This document shows, piece by piece, positions 1 through 11,215 of a stretch of DNA of 64,000 nucleotides (within the stretch, counting starts at the first letter, position 1; every line of letters starts with the position of its first letter). Made by a program: the position numbers and the translations under genes. A model generated the notes under the pieces. The model was given only the letters and a program-made list of their open reading frames with translations. It searched no databases and was not told where the DNA came from. Source of the DNA: Aradus depressus (taxonomy: Eukaryota; Arthropoda; Insecta; Hemiptera; Aradidae). The stretch lies in the NCBI GenBank assembly GCA_963662175.1, contig OY759221.1, positions 37,632,045 to 37,696,044 of the forward strand, read 5' to 3'.

Positions 1-204
1 GGTACCTATAGTAGTTTTGTAATCGTGCGAAATTCCGAGACGAGTTTTCAACGGATTTTCACGTTTCAAGGTCCACTGAATACGTTTTGAACATTTTTGC
101 GATGATGTCCGTCTGTGCGTGTTATCGTGTTCACAGAAACACTGACAGACAGGAAATATATTTTTTTTATATACCTATATATTTTTGAAATCGGAAAATA
201 AGCC

Positions 205-460
205 ATCCAACATCAAGCGTGTCCAGTCTTTCCAATCCAAAGTCCTAAGAACAATTATCGATGCACCCTTCTGTGTCCATTGATCCACTTATTGACCTCA
301 TCAAGTCCCGCTTCTCCAAATTCCACTCTAACCTTTCTTCACATGTCAATACAGAAGAGACTGAGGAGGCGCTGGCCGACAGACCTGCTACTGTAGCAAA
401 AATATTTAGGGAGTGCTGGTGATGACCAGCTTCTTTCCTCATGTAATCCCCTTACCTTCA
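205..460 (+). mobile_element. Decayed C-terminal end of a jockey-like LINE ORF2
   Basis: The plus strand reads a peptide like QSKVLRTIIDAPF, which matches the region after the reverse transcriptase in jockey-clade LINEs. The frame then shifts and a second open stretch runs to about 423, ending in ...VAKIFRECW before a stop. Downstream (460-690) is pyrimidine- and T-rich sequence that could be its 3' UTR. The shift and the absence of any RT core make this a relic. The family assignment is from memory of such proteins and is moderate. Confidence 0.5.
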
Positions 461-691
461 ACTCTCCTTTCCTTCTTGGCCTGCTTCCACTGCTGGACAG
501 TGATTGGCGGGGCGAGAAGGCAGGGGGGATCAAGCCCCCGCGGCCGCCCCTGCCCCCATTAACTTGGAGGAATGGGGATGACAGAGAACAGGGGATGTTT
601 GGAGGGGTCTCATGTTGAAGGGCTTTCTTGTTGATTTTATGTTATCTTTATTGTTACTGTTATTTAAATTTAATATTTTCTCTTTGTTTAT

Positions 692-996
692 AGGTTAGGT
701 TAGGTTTTATGGCTCATGCCCGGGCTTTAACTACAAGGTCATATCGCCTACTACCAGAGAGCTCATTCGTCACACTGTGAACATGAGACCGACTCTACTA
801 AGGGAGTCCAAAATGTTTATTCACCTAGGGTAGGGGTCTTTAACGAGTATCTGACATCGTACAGGCTCGGGACCATCGCTTAACGTGCCATCCAAAGGAC
901 GGCGTGCTTAAGTTTATTTGACCTCCCAGATAAAATAAACTAAGGGCCTCGGTCGGGTTTCGAATCCACGATCTTGAGCTCAGAAGACAAGTACGC
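692..996 (-). mobile_element. SINE-A copy, head truncated
   Basis: The copy begins with the complement of the (AACCT)n tail (TAGGTTAGGTTAGG), followed by the shared SINE-A body (complement of GCCCGGGCATGAGTC). It ends within the tRNA-like head near the anticodon-side segment, so box A is missing. The usual body blocks (TTCGGATGGGACGTTAAGCG-type and CCACAGTAGAG-type) are diverged but recognisable. Confidence 0.85.
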
Positions 997-1249
997 ATTT
1001 CCGGGTGAAAATTCAATAAAGAACTTTGGATCGATTAGAAAACTTCCCCCATACCTCATAAATGTGGGGAAGTAAAATTGATGATAGCAAATGAGATTTC
1101 AATCCAGAAACTGGAGTTTTATTGGAAAAAAGAAAAAAACATATGTAAAACCGTTTCTTCCCTCGCATAGGGACTGACCAGCGCGAAGCAACAGGTGTCT
1201 CCTCACAGGTGAAACATAAAAAAAACTAAAAACAAGAAGACATATATTA

Positions 1250-1690
1250 CCTCCCCTGTACCTTGTATAACTAGGGGAAGTTATGTATTCTGTCAGAAAC
1301 TCGAAGGGTAGTTTTCAACGAAATTTCATGTTTTACGGCCTTCTGATTCCAAAAATGAACGAAACTTATTAATTTTTAGCCCTACCAAAACTTTTGTTGT
1401 AATAAATGTATTAATACGAAATTGTGTAAGTAAATTAAAGCCCTATAAAGATGACACCTATTAATTTTCCACTGTATCAGCCGAGGGAGAGGGAAGAACA
1501 GAAACGGGATTCAACTGAAAAATCGCAAAAACTGCTGATGTAGTGAATGCATCGACATGAAATTTTATATTTAAATTCAAAACGACATAAGATTGGCATA
1601 TATTTATTTTTTCGCAGTGCGAAAACGTAATTGATTAATTTGTGCTGTGGAAGTACATAGCCGGCGATTCACTCACGATTTTCAAGTTAT
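1250..1690 (+). repeat. R1 modular interspersed repeat
   Basis: R1 is my name for the commonest non-SINE repeat here. It starts with AGGGGAAGTTATGTA, carries one to three internal modules of roughly 150 bp (each with an AACTGCCGATGTAATGAAT-like core followed by CGACA.GAAATTT), and ends in TTGATTAATTYGTKCTGG then a GTGAATCACCG-like motif. This copy has two modules. No coding capacity is visible. Confidence 0.7.
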
Positions 1691-2635
1691 ATGTTATAGT
1701 AAGATGTTGTGGCCAGAGATTTCTCATAGAATCTGGCCAGTTGTCCTTTAACCGTTGAGCTGTACGGGTGGGATGAACCACTGACGATGACGCTGTTGCG
1801 TTGAAAACCTGTTTTGGTCTAAAATAAAACAGTGGGAAGACAACGTCTTTTATTTCTATGAGATTTTCAAGTTACGTTGATTTTCTAAGTATATAATACT
1901 GATAAAGATGAAAAATGGGAAAAGTATAATATAATATTGATAATGAAAAGCTCATTTGGGGCCTGCTGATGAGACGACTCGGAAAATTTCTCACTAATTG
2001 GACAGAAAAAAAGTGTAGACATGATGAAGGAGGCTGAGGAGATTCCTGGAAATGTACACTAAAAGAAAATACTAGAGAGAAAATTCATCAGGGTTTAGAA
2101 AAAGAAAATTGACGGAGTTGAGTGTTTATAGGCAGTGTCGGTTCTATAGTTTTGTGGGCCTGAGAATGACTTTCCTTATACATCTGTATAGACATGGTTG
2201 GTATAAGAATGTCCTTTAAAGGCTACGTCACATATACATGTATATTTTTTTAAAATATTTTTAATAAAGAAATACCAATAATAAAACCATATTTTATTAT
2301 GCGTTACATTTTGAATATTATTTAAATATATTTAATATTTAAATAATATTCAAAACATTCATATAGTAGTTATTGAAGTCAATAAATACAATAAAAAAAT
2401 GTAAAGTTCACCTAAAAATGTTTATGTTAGAGGAAACCCTTTACAAGGAAACGGAATTTTATTCTCGCTGTTCAAAAAGAATAATATAATCACAATAAAG
2501 AATCTTGTTTCATATCCAAAAACATTATTTGATACAAAGCTTTCATTTAAATTTTTTGGGCAGATTTCCTCCACACCTTAAAGGTCAGTCGAATGTACGT
2601 TATTGTTTTATTTATTCATTTTTAATTGAATATAA

Positions 2636-2679
2636 TATGTATATGTATATATATAATATATATATACATATATATTATA

Positions 2680-2711
<32 letters not shown>

Positions 2712-2715
2712 CTAT
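2636..2715. repeat. TA-rich microsatellite followed by poly-T
   Basis: Alternating TA/TATG units run into a 17-19 base T run. The predicted small ORFs here are translations of the simple repeat only. Confidence 0.9.
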
Positions 2716-2759
2716 ATTGTTGTAGTTACATTGTTTTCTTTTTCTTTTCTATATCTCGC

Positions 2760-2815
2760 ACATTGCGACCTGATGAAGGGACGAAGGAACGTTCCGAAAC
2801 ATCGTTGGAATAAAG
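2760..2815 (+). other. Conserved CTGATGA-hairpin-GAAAC motif in LINE-B 3' UTR
   Basis: CTGATGA (2770-2776) is followed by a GGGACG/CGTTCC stem with a 6-base loop, then GAAAC (2796-2800). The order CUGAUGA, stem II, GAAA is the core of a hammerhead ribozyme. Copies at 21284-21314 and 49066-49098 (both minus) keep the stem, the third largely by compensated or G-U pairs. I could not find convincing stems I and III, so activity is only a hypothesis. Confidence 0.4.
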
Positions 2816-3051
2816 ACACTTCCGAAGAGTAGTTATCTTAATTTATATTAAATTGAAAAATGTGTCTACTTATTATAATATATAATATATGTATCTATGT
2901 ATTAACATTTTTTATACTGATATATTTTTAAGTATTTATTTATTCAGTTTTTATTAATTTCATTTTACTTTTTTGTTACTTTAGTTTTGTTATTACTACT
3001 AATCATACGTGAGTTAGAAGTACTTATAAATCTACTTTATAAGCTATCTTA

Positions 3052-3773
3052 ATGCCCAGCCACACAGAAGGCGGTCTGTCGCGGCAGGAAGCGATATCTG
3101 ACCGAGGAGGTCAGGCGGTCTAGTTGTACTACAGAATGTTGCATCATCTCTGTCAGACAGAACACGGTCTCCCGCCGACGGTCAGTGTTTGTCGCGACGA
3201 CGAGCGATCCGCTTTTACAAAATCACAGATTTCCCGCGTGACCGCCCTCGCTGTCTACACGTGTGCGACTGAAATGACTGACTAAACGGAAATATTCATT
3301 GAAACTGTGCGTAAATACAAGTATCTGTATGATGGTTCCAACGAACATTATAAAAATGTGTTTCTCTTGTTTCAACTGGTTTTCTCCACTTTGCAATCTC
3401 CCCTTTAATTAGATTGTGCAGTTCCTCGAAACATTCTTGTGACATACGAAAGTACTTGAAAAACCGTTCTTCATGGGACTCCAGTTCAGTACATAAGCGG
3501 TGGTATTCTACCAATTATTCTCTCTTCTTATTGATCTGATGTACCCAACATCGTATTTTCTATTTGTTTGCTGTCTTTCGTAAAAAAGCTAATAATAATA
3601 GCAAGAGTTCTTCGTCTTGTAAGGAGCTCATAATACACCGAAGGATCACGACCAACTGGACCGACCGCATACAAGATATCGGGTTCTGTGTGGCGTCACA
3701 GCATCGCAGACCGCCGCGACGACCGCTGGATCGCTTCCCGCCGCGACAGACCGCCTTCTGTGTGGCCGGGCCT
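3052..3773 (-). mobile_element. PIF/Harbinger element with TTA target duplication
   Basis: Terminal inverted repeats of about 44 bp begin RKGCCCRGCCACACAGAAGG, and the element is flanked by TTA on both sides (3049-3051, 3774-3776). Removing it restores a continuous LINE-B 3' UTR, matching the uninterrupted copy near 21050. TTA/TWA duplication is the family rule for PIF/Harbinger. At 722 bp it is far shorter than an autonomous element. Confidence 0.9.
3296..3514 (-). pseudogene. N-terminal fragment of Harbinger transposase
   Basis: The reading frame contains LESHEERFFKYFRMSQECFE, the characteristic start of PIF/Harbinger transposases (E-R-F-F-x-Y-F-R-M-S). It continues for only a few dozen residues before coding resemblance is lost at RWNHH. 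The DDE catalytic region is absent. It lies inside the TIRs of the element at 3052-3773, so it is an internal-deletion remnant. Confidence 0.8.
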
Positions 3774-3860
3774 TTAATGTATACATTCTTTTAACGTAGG
3801 TATCTTATTATCATGTATTGGTTTAACGGAAATAAATTTATTATTATTATTGACAGAAAT

Positions 3861-4720
3861 TCCACGAGTTTGTTTTCATGGACCATAAGCCTCATCTCTC
3901 CGCCATCTTTTTATTTAATATTATGATTATTTATTTAATATTAAGAAGGCGAATTGCGAAATTTCATACAAACCATTCCAACCAAGAACCACTTATTGTC
4001 GCTTGTGTTTGTTGCTTTCTCCCAGTCTTCTTTTAACAACAAAAACCATCAGAGCATGAAAAACAATTGGATTTTCCCACCCCTGTAACTTTTCCTAGAG
4101 CCCCTCCCACTCCCCCCCGGAAAGATAGCTTGAAACATTTAAAAAGATGAAAGAAAAAAAAAGAAAAAAAAAGGAAGAAACTCACAAGAAAAGAAGGAAA
4201 GAAAAAGATGTAATTTAAGAAGACTAAGTTAATACGCAAGGTCCCCCCAAGGAGGCTAGAGCAGTTAGATTTATAAGGAAACTTGTGACGGGTCCCGTCC
4301 CAGATATAAGCCAAGGACGCCTTCTGCTGGCAAAAGTGAAGAAGTGGGAAAATAAAAAAAAATTGCCCTCTCTGAGAAAACTTTAGGCGCCCCCTTCCCA
4401 CTGGTTATTATATATTAAAGTTACGGGAAAGTTTATGTTAAATGTAGCGAATGGTCGTTTTTCTCAAGAGCCCAACATTTTCCGGTAAACATCTATTGAG
4501 TTAATAATCTGATTTAACTTTCGGGAAAAGTTTAAAATTTTCAAAAAAGAAATATAGACAATCAAATTTATGATAAAAGAAAAAATAATAAACCAGTTAA
4601 CCTATTAATAGTTTTTTTTATATCTCTTAACCTTTGACTATTTATTTTTTTTATATCTTTTTTTTTTGTCCTTATGTACGGTGCATATTAACCATGTCAC
4701 AATGTTATCTAATTATTTAC
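3861..4720. other. Gene-free stretch
   Basis: An A-rich/T-rich stretch with a GA/AAG-rich segment at 4140-4210 and poly-T at 4610-4670. The open frames are low-complexity. No exon, SINE or recognisable element was seen. Confidence 0.5.
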
Positions 4721-4721
4721 A

Positions 4722-4840
4722 ACATCCATGGCCCCGGGAGGGATTTCTATCTACGAAATAAAACTCACTCCCAGCCACTCAACCCGCAAACCAAGGTGAG
4801 ACCATGCGACCAAAGCCCTACGCTCTTGCCCGCACTGCCA
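4722..4840 (-). mobile_element. SINE-B (second tRNA-like SINE family)
   Basis: Shares its body with the better copy at 17546-17650: ACAACATCCATGGCCCCGGG, then a Lys/Met-rich-looking AAATAAAACTC segment and an AGCCCTACG end. The complement of the 17.5-kb copy reads like a tRNA head with box A-like TTTGGTCAAATGG and box B-like GGTTCGAATCC. This copy has lost part of box B. Confidence 0.6.
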
Positions 4841-4904
4841 CTATGGCCCTCAACCTTTGACTAAAAATTAAAAATCTACTGATTAATAAAAAATAAATAT
4901 ATAG

Positions 4905-5158
4905 ATTAGGTTAGGTTTTATGACTCATGCCCGGACTTTAACTACGAGGTCGTATCGCCTACTACCAGAGCGCTCTTTCGACACTCTGGTGGACTTGAGC
5001 CCGACTCTACTGTGGGAGTCCTAAATTTTGCCTACCCTAAATTTTTATTCAACTAGGGCAGGGATCTTTAACGAGTACCTACCTTACATCGTACAGGCTC
5101 GGGACCATCGCTTAATGTCCCATCCGAATGACGGCGAGCTTAAGTTTATTTTATCTGG
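4905..5158 (-). mobile_element. SINE-A copy, 5' truncated
   Basis: Starts with the complement of the AACCTAACC tail and runs to the TTTATTTTATCTGG block. The tRNA-like head is missing. The GTCCCATCCGAATGACGGCG segment marks the conserved central block. Confidence 0.85.
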
Positions 5159-5159
5159 A

Positions 5160-6595
5160 ATGTAAACTCTCCTCTTGACCTGAAGTTCCGTGCATATTGG
5201 CTATAAAAAAATTAAAAATTAGATTAATTAATTTTTGTTTATATTTTTTCCCGGCCGATAAGAGCCAAGAAGAACCAGAGGGACACAGCCCAGAAGATCA
5301 GTTTCGCTTTTTTTTTTGTTGAAACGATAAAATAATTCTGCTCTACTCGTATTTTATTTGTGGTCGCCTATCTAGCTGATTGATTTTTTTGTTCATAGAT
5401 TTTTAAAATAGAATTTCAATGTACGTTGAAAAAATTGTAACAAGCCTCGAATGCAACCTCACTTTTTGCAGGTGCGCTGACCGGTTTGCGAACTTTGCTG
5501 CAAGTATCGAGTTTTTCTGATGGCTCCTATAATTTTTTTAGTTTCATATTTAATCTATTTAGAAGCTAGTTCTCGTCATGTTTCCATTATTCTAAGTGTA
5601 GGTTTTCATTGTATATGTGATAGTAAGGACGAGATTTCTCATTGCAATAAATGACGTTGTCCGGCCTACATCCAACCTTGAACCGCTCTCAACGCAACTG
5701 CGTCATTATCAGTGGCACAGTGGGAAGACAACGTCTTTTATTTCTGTATTTTCATTGCACTTCAAAACTTATTATACTAATATGATTTTTCATAGTAGCA
5801 TTTTTCCATTACTTTCATATAATGAGAGTACAAATGAATTTGAGGGTGGAGGGGGAGGGAGTATGATCTTTACAAAAGTGGATGGTTCAATAAAGTCTTG
5901 TTATGGCCATATCACATATTTTTCCTGAACTTTTTTATGTGCATCAGACACCCATTTGAAATTTCTCTCCTTATCAGCCCAACTGTTTTTTTGTCTGTTC
6001 AATAAATCCAGGACTCGGCTTCTCTAATATTTTGACAACTAATGATTTATCACACATCTTCTAGGTTGGATAAAGAACTATGGCGCCAGAACTATGAGTT
6101 AATAGAGGGATGGAAGTGTAGAAAATCAGACTCTATAGACAGGCTGATAGACTTAATATAGAGGTAGGTCAGAACTTTTCTAGATAGTGTGTGACGTGTG
6201 ATGACTTCGTTGTCTTATATCCTTCCTTCTAGCCAAATACCAAGTTCTAACATATTCGATAATAATGTTCTGTTATTTTGAGAATGGTTGGATGTAGAAA
6301 TTTCGTGAAAGAACATCATTATATAGATGCGAACCAAGCAAAGGTAATTCTAATTTGGAGTAATATCCATCAGAAAAGAGTGACGAGAAGAGAGAGAAAA
6401 AGCAAGGAAGTATTTTATCGAAAAAAAACAAGAAAGAAAGAAAAAAAACGTTGGTTTCTTTAGAGAAAGGGTTTTTTTCAGAGAAAAAAAAGAAAAAAAG
6501 TGGAAGGTTAAAGAGGAGGCGAAGACGACGGGTGGGTCTGTTTTGAAAAGGAGCCTGATTAGGTGGGGGCGCGGAGAGGTTTATTTTAATAATTT
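5160..6595. other. Gene-free stretch, A/G-rich near the end
   Basis: Scattered weak similarity to other gene-free parts of the window (for example ACGTCTTTTATTTCT at 1840 and 5730) suggests old repeats. 6405-6500 is A/G-rich low complexity. No supported exon. Confidence 0.4.
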
Positions 6596-6597
6596 GC

Positions 6598-7592
6598 AAT
6601 TCAAAGTAGGGATGGCGGCTTAGGGAAGCCAATATGTCGAAGGAAAGTAGGGGACGATATTGTTCATAGTGGCGGCTCATAGACATATTGGAGTCTACCT
6701 CATCCTAGAGGGGCTACTTATCAATGTAGGGATGGCGGCTTAGGGAAGCCAATATGTCGAAGGAAAGTAGGAGACGACATTGTTCATAGTGGCGGCTCAT
6801 AGACATATTGGAGTCTAGCTCTAGAGGGGCTGCTTATCAATGTAGGGATGGCGGCTTAGGGAAGCCAATGTGTCGAAGGAAAGTAGGAGACGACATTGTT
6901 CATAGTGGCGGCTCAAAGACATATTGGAGTCTGCCTCATCCTAGAGGGGCTACTTATCAATGTAGGGATGGCGGCTTAGGGAAGCCAATATGTCGAAGGA
7001 AAGTAGGAGATGATATTGTTCATAGTGGCGGCTCATAGACATATTGAAGTCTAGCTCATCCTAGAGGGGCCACTTATCAATGTAGGAATGGCGGCTTAGA
7101 GAAGCCAACATGTCGAAGGAAAGTAGGGGACGATATTGTTCATAGTGGCGGCTCAAAGACATATTGGAGTCTAGCTCTAGAGGGGCTGCTTATCAATGTA
7201 GGGATGGCGGCTTAGGGAAGCCAATATGTCGAAGGAAAGTAGGAGACGATATTGTTCATAGTGGCGGCTCATAGACATATTGAAGTCTAGCTCATCCTAG
7301 AGGGGCCACTTATCAATGTAGGAATGGCGGCTTAGAGAAGCCAACATGTCGAAGGAAAGTAGGGGACGATATTGTTCATAGTGGCGGCTCAAAGACATAT
7401 TGGAGTCTAGCACATCCTAGAGGGGCCACTTATCGAAGTAGGGATGGCGGCTTAGGGAAGCCAATATGTCGAAGGAAAGTAGGAGACGATATTGTTTATA
7501 GTAGCGGCTCATAGACATATTGGAGTCTAGCTCTAGAGGGGCTGCTTATCAATGTAGGGATGGCGGCTTAGGGAAGCCAATATGTCGAAGGA
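6598..7592. repeat. Minisatellite array, about 120-bp unit, 8-9 copies
   Basis: Units begin GTAGGGATGGCGGCTTAGGG at about 6605, 6725, 6841, 6961, 7081, 7197, 7317, 7437 and 7553. Spacing is 120 bp with every third unit 116 bp (loss of CATC in the CTCATCCTAGAGG segment). Units 6961 and 7081 are paired by near-identical 7197 and 7317, indicating a recent 236-bp block duplication. The open frame across two units at 6808-7038 is a by-product, since 116-bp units break the frame. Confidence 0.95.
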
Positions 7593-8180
7593 ATGCATTT
7601 TTTACATGAACACTCACAGATGCACAGACAGAAAATCCATTGAAAACTCTATTTCGGATTTTCTCACAACTACATTACTATATTATAATAGAGGTGAAAA
7701 TTTGAACGTCAATGAGAGATGCCAGAATAAAAAGTTAATGGAGGAGGAAAACAAGACGTGGCGTTGTTAAAAATGATCTGTCGTTCTGGAGCTGAGGGGG
7801 AGAGAAAGAGGAGTCCATTGAAAAATTATATAATCTTCTGGAGGGTGAACATTTTAGAAGGGAAAAAGATTTTTTCTCTGAGTTTGCCGACGACAAGGGC
7901 GGGGAAGTTTTTTGTCGTTAACCTGCCCGGGAGAAGTCTCCCGAGAAGCCTCACTCACCCAGCCTCTTCCCTATTTCTTTCGGTTAACGATGAAAGTATT
8001 TCCAAGTAGATACCAAAGACCTTTTTTCACCTTCTTTCTCTTTTTTTAAATCTTTTTTTATTAATATTATTTTCTTCTTTTCTATATGAGATGAAGAAAA
8101 AGGGGGGAAATGGAAAAAAATAATAATATTGAAAATGTATGTAGACGACCTGCAGAGAAAATAGTTGCTTAAATAGCATG
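7593..8180. other. Gene-free stretch after the array
   Basis: The last array unit ends in a non-array sequence. There is no splice-flanked frame and no recognised element. Confidence 0.4.
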
Positions 8181-8185
8181 AAGTA

Positions 8186-9120
8186 TAGGGAATGTGATAT
8201 ATTCGGTCAGAAATTCGATGCAGAGTTTTCAGCATGTTTCATGATTTCCAACCTCATGATTCCAAAAATGAAAAACCAATTTTTCTCTGTCTATGTGTCT
8301 GTGAACACGATAACTCCCGCTATAATGAATACACACACACGAAATTTCGAAATTTTAGATGTAATGAATGAATGAAAATAAATTTTATTCTGGGACCGAG
8401 GTCTCCTAAGAATAAATACATGAAAGTCACTGAACAGAGCAAAAATACAAATAAAATAAAATATCAGTAATGAAATAAAAATGCTACAGTGGATAGAATC
8501 AAGAACAAAATGAATATAACTAAATAAAAAAATACAATAAAATAAATAATAATGAAATAAGTAAAAAAAAAAAATAAATAAAATAATACAAAATTAATTA
8601 AATTAACAGCTTCATTAAAAAGAAATAAATGTATCTAAATAAATATATAGGATAAACGAAAATACATTTTTTTTAAATATATAAAAATCAAGATTATGAA
8701 GGAGGAGGAAAGTAGGATGGTTGTTTAGTTAATTCAATGAATCTAATGATACGAAATTTCATATGTAAATTTAACGTAGTTCTATTTTTTACGACATCTA
8801 TCAATTTTCAGCGGAATCTAAAGAAGGGAACGGGGGATCAGAGGGATTTCTACTCAAAAATCACTATAAAACTGCCGATGTAATGAATATATTGACATTC
8901 AATTTTATATTTAAATTCAAAACCCCATAAGGTACCGCGAAATCAGACTCAAATACCCCGATGTAATGAATGTATCGAGTCAAAATTTAGTATAAGTATT
9001 CAGAAGCCATCATGTAAGTCAAATATTGAGGTTTAGTCCTCACTGAGAGCGAAAACATTATCGATTAATTTGTGCTGGGAAAATACATAGCCAGTGATTC
9101 ACCGACGACATTTCAAATTT
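8186..9120 (+). repeat. R1 repeats separated by an A-rich segment
   Basis: R1 head and first module at 8186-8375, and two to three further modules plus the tail at 8740-9120. The separating 8362-8700 segment begins with tandem GAATGAATG and AATAAATTTTATTCTGGG, which looks like the complement of a LINE 3' end with an (ATTC)n tail inserted into R1. That LINE reading is inference. Confidence 0.55.
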
Positions 9121-9479
9121 TATGTATTGAGTGTAATTCAGTGTTGTTTATTATGCTCTGAAGTTCAATAAGGTAGTAAACAAACATAGTTTACATTGTA
9201 AAAATTTCAAAACTTGGGTCGACTTATTGAACTGTCTACTTTCGGCGCCCTACCTCTAAATTTTAAAAAATGAAAAAAATAACATGTAAAAAATTAAAGA
9301 AAAATACATGAAAAATCTAAAATTCGGAATTTACAATTTAATAAAGTGTCATATCAATTCTAGATTTATATTGAGTACAAAGGAAAGAAATAATTTAAAA
9401 AAAGTTAAGCCGTTTAGCCAAAATACCTTTAATACTTTCGCTGCTGCTCGTGGTGCCATCTGTTGAAATTCATTCATGA

Positions 9480-9690
9480 TAAAATACGGGACATTTATCT
9501 TTAATAACTACCAATGTAATGAATTTATCGACACAAAATTTAGTATGAGAATTTAGAATCCTCTATTTAAGTCAACTATTGATTATTCGCACATTGGTCA
9601 ACTGGTTTTGGAGGGGGAGAGAAAGATTAGTTGATTAATTCGTTCTGGAAAAGAATATTGCCGGTGATTAATTTTTTTACGACATTATTT
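9480..9690 (+). repeat. R1 terminal module and tail
   Basis: Carries the GATTATTCGCACATTGGTC-like spacer, the TTGGAGGGGGAGAGAAAG block and TTGATTAATTCGTTCTGG found at the ends of other R1 copies. Confidence 0.65.
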
Positions 9691-9975
9691 TGTTATTTTA
9701 TTTCCTGATGTTTTACTAACTTTGCTAGTTACACTTGGTATTTACATAACGTATTCACAGATGTACCACTGATGATGATCCATATGCGTTAAATTTTTCA
9801 TAATTCTGTAGGAAAACAACTTCGTTTATTCTTATGAAAAAAACTACCGCCGATTGGAACATTCTTGACCTACATACATACATATCCACTCCCCCACCAT
9901 CTGAGTTTTATCTTCTGAATATAGTATTCTTGGTCAGCACGCTCCTTTGGTTTACTATCAATATCTATATATTTC

Positions 9976-10285
9976 GAGGGCACCGGTAGCTCAGTGGTAT
10001 GCGTGGTTGCCTCCTGAGCTCAAGATTGTGGGTTCGAAACCCGATCGAGGCCCTTAGATTAATTTATCTGGGAGGTGAAATAACCTTAAGCACGTCGTTC
10101 TTCGGATGGGTGGTTAAGCGATGGTTTGTACGATGTCAGGTACTCGTTAAATACCCCTGCCTTAGGTGAATAAACATTTAGGGTAGGCAAAATTTAGGAC
10201 TTCCACAGTAGAGTCGAGCTCATGTCTACCAGAGCGAGGAAAGAGCGCGATACGACCTCATAGTTAAAGCCCGGGCATGAGTCTA
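9976..10285 (+). mobile_element. SINE-A copy with complete tRNA-like head
   Basis: Starts GAGGGCACCGGTAGCTCAGT (box A-like) with box B GGGTTCGAAACCC about 40 bases on, then TTATCTGGGAGGTGAAATAA and the central TTCGGATGGGTGGTTAAGCG block. It ends at GGGCATGAGTC without the AACCT tail. Confidence 0.9.
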
Positions 10286-10580
10286 CTAGTTCGATTGGGC
10301 TGAAATTTTTATAAAAGAACATTGTCCACCGGAATCACATGTTTTCCGTCTCCCTAATTCCAAGAATGAACAAAAACAATATTTCTGTCTGTTTATTCTC
10401 TGAACACAATAACTTATGATAAAATCAATGTATCGATAATAAGGACAACACATATCGATGTTCATCCAAATCGGGCCAATGAGAGGGGGGGATGGGTCAT
10501 TTCTGGTACTTAAATTTAAGTATCGAATAGAAATAAGTGAATAGCTCAATTAATGCTAAACTTATTTTTTTTAATTTAAG

Positions 10581-10685
10581 AATAGAGCCAAGAAAGATCC
10601 GTTGAAAATTAAAGATTCAGTGACTCAAACAATCCCAACAAATTTTTATCAGGATTTTGTGCAAACGGATCCCATTATTAAAAAA
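10581..10685 (+). pseudogene. Pseudo-exon copy of dynein intermediate chain-like exon 4
   Basis: Aligned by eye to 33309-33413, the 105 bases differ at five positions and give four amino-acid changes in 35 residues (S/R, R/K, H/N, R/Q). The acceptor TTTAAG is kept. The donor GTGAG at the source is ATGAG here, so it cannot splice normally. No neighbouring exons of the gene occur nearby, so it is an orphan copy. Confidence 0.85.
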
Positions 10686-11215
10686 ATGAGAATGTTTTTT
10701 TTTTTAAATTATATTTTATTTTATGCATAGTGAAATTCAATTTGTGTATACAGGTTGGCCTAACTGCAATACCAACCCCTATGTCCCCTTAGTCTGTTGC
10801 AGTTGCAGAATCGAACACCATTTTTCATTATTTTACTTCCCTATACGAAATACCGACGACACCTACTGTTTTTCAGTCAAATCGATTAAAGGGAAGAGGA
10901 AGATTAGGGGGGAGGCCTAACTCAAAAACTGTAATAACTACCGTAGTAATGAATGAATGCATCGTCAAAAAATTTCATATAATTCAAAATCCTATAAACA
11001 CAACACTTGTATTTGAGCGGAATCGGCAAAAGGGAGGGGGAAGAAAGGGAGACTCAACTCAAAAACCACAATATCTATCGATGTAATGAATGATAACGAT
11101 ATGAAATTTCATATTTAAAGTTAAAATTCAATGAGGACATATCCTATCAAATTTCAGCTGAAAGGAAGAGAGGTACAGAGAAATAATTAAATTAAAAAAC
11201 TGTAATAACTGCCGA

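Larger units (their letters stand above)
2395..3860 (+). mobile_element. LINE-B 3' end, split by a Harbinger element
   Basis: Residual LINE C-terminal coding sequence (TTTATGTTAGAGGAAACCC...) is followed by a long 3' UTR ending in an (ATT)n tail near 3855. The same UTR occurs on the minus strand at 20984-21856, where the ORF is better preserved, and again at 48770-49130. A 722-bp element interrupts this copy at 3052-3773. An AT microsatellite has grown inside it at 2636-2710. Confidence 0.65.

Noticed and set aside
2505..2832. Open frames rich in Tyr/Ile/Phe
   Set aside because: They translate a TA microsatellite and poly-T within a LINE 3' UTR.
4033..4401. 122-codon minus frame
   Set aside because: Low-complexity Phe/Leu/Ser translation of an A-rich stretch; no domain.
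6273..6686. 137-codon minus frame
   Set aside because: Phe-rich translation of an A/G-rich region merging into the minisatellite edge.
6808..7038. 76-codon frame over the minisatellite
   Set aside because: Unit lengths of 116 break the frame in neighbouring units; no start context or splice signals; repeat by-product.
9976..10050. tRNA gene
   Set aside because: Boxes A and B are present but this is the head of a dispersed SINE with a conserved non-tRNA body; the cloverleaf is degenerate.
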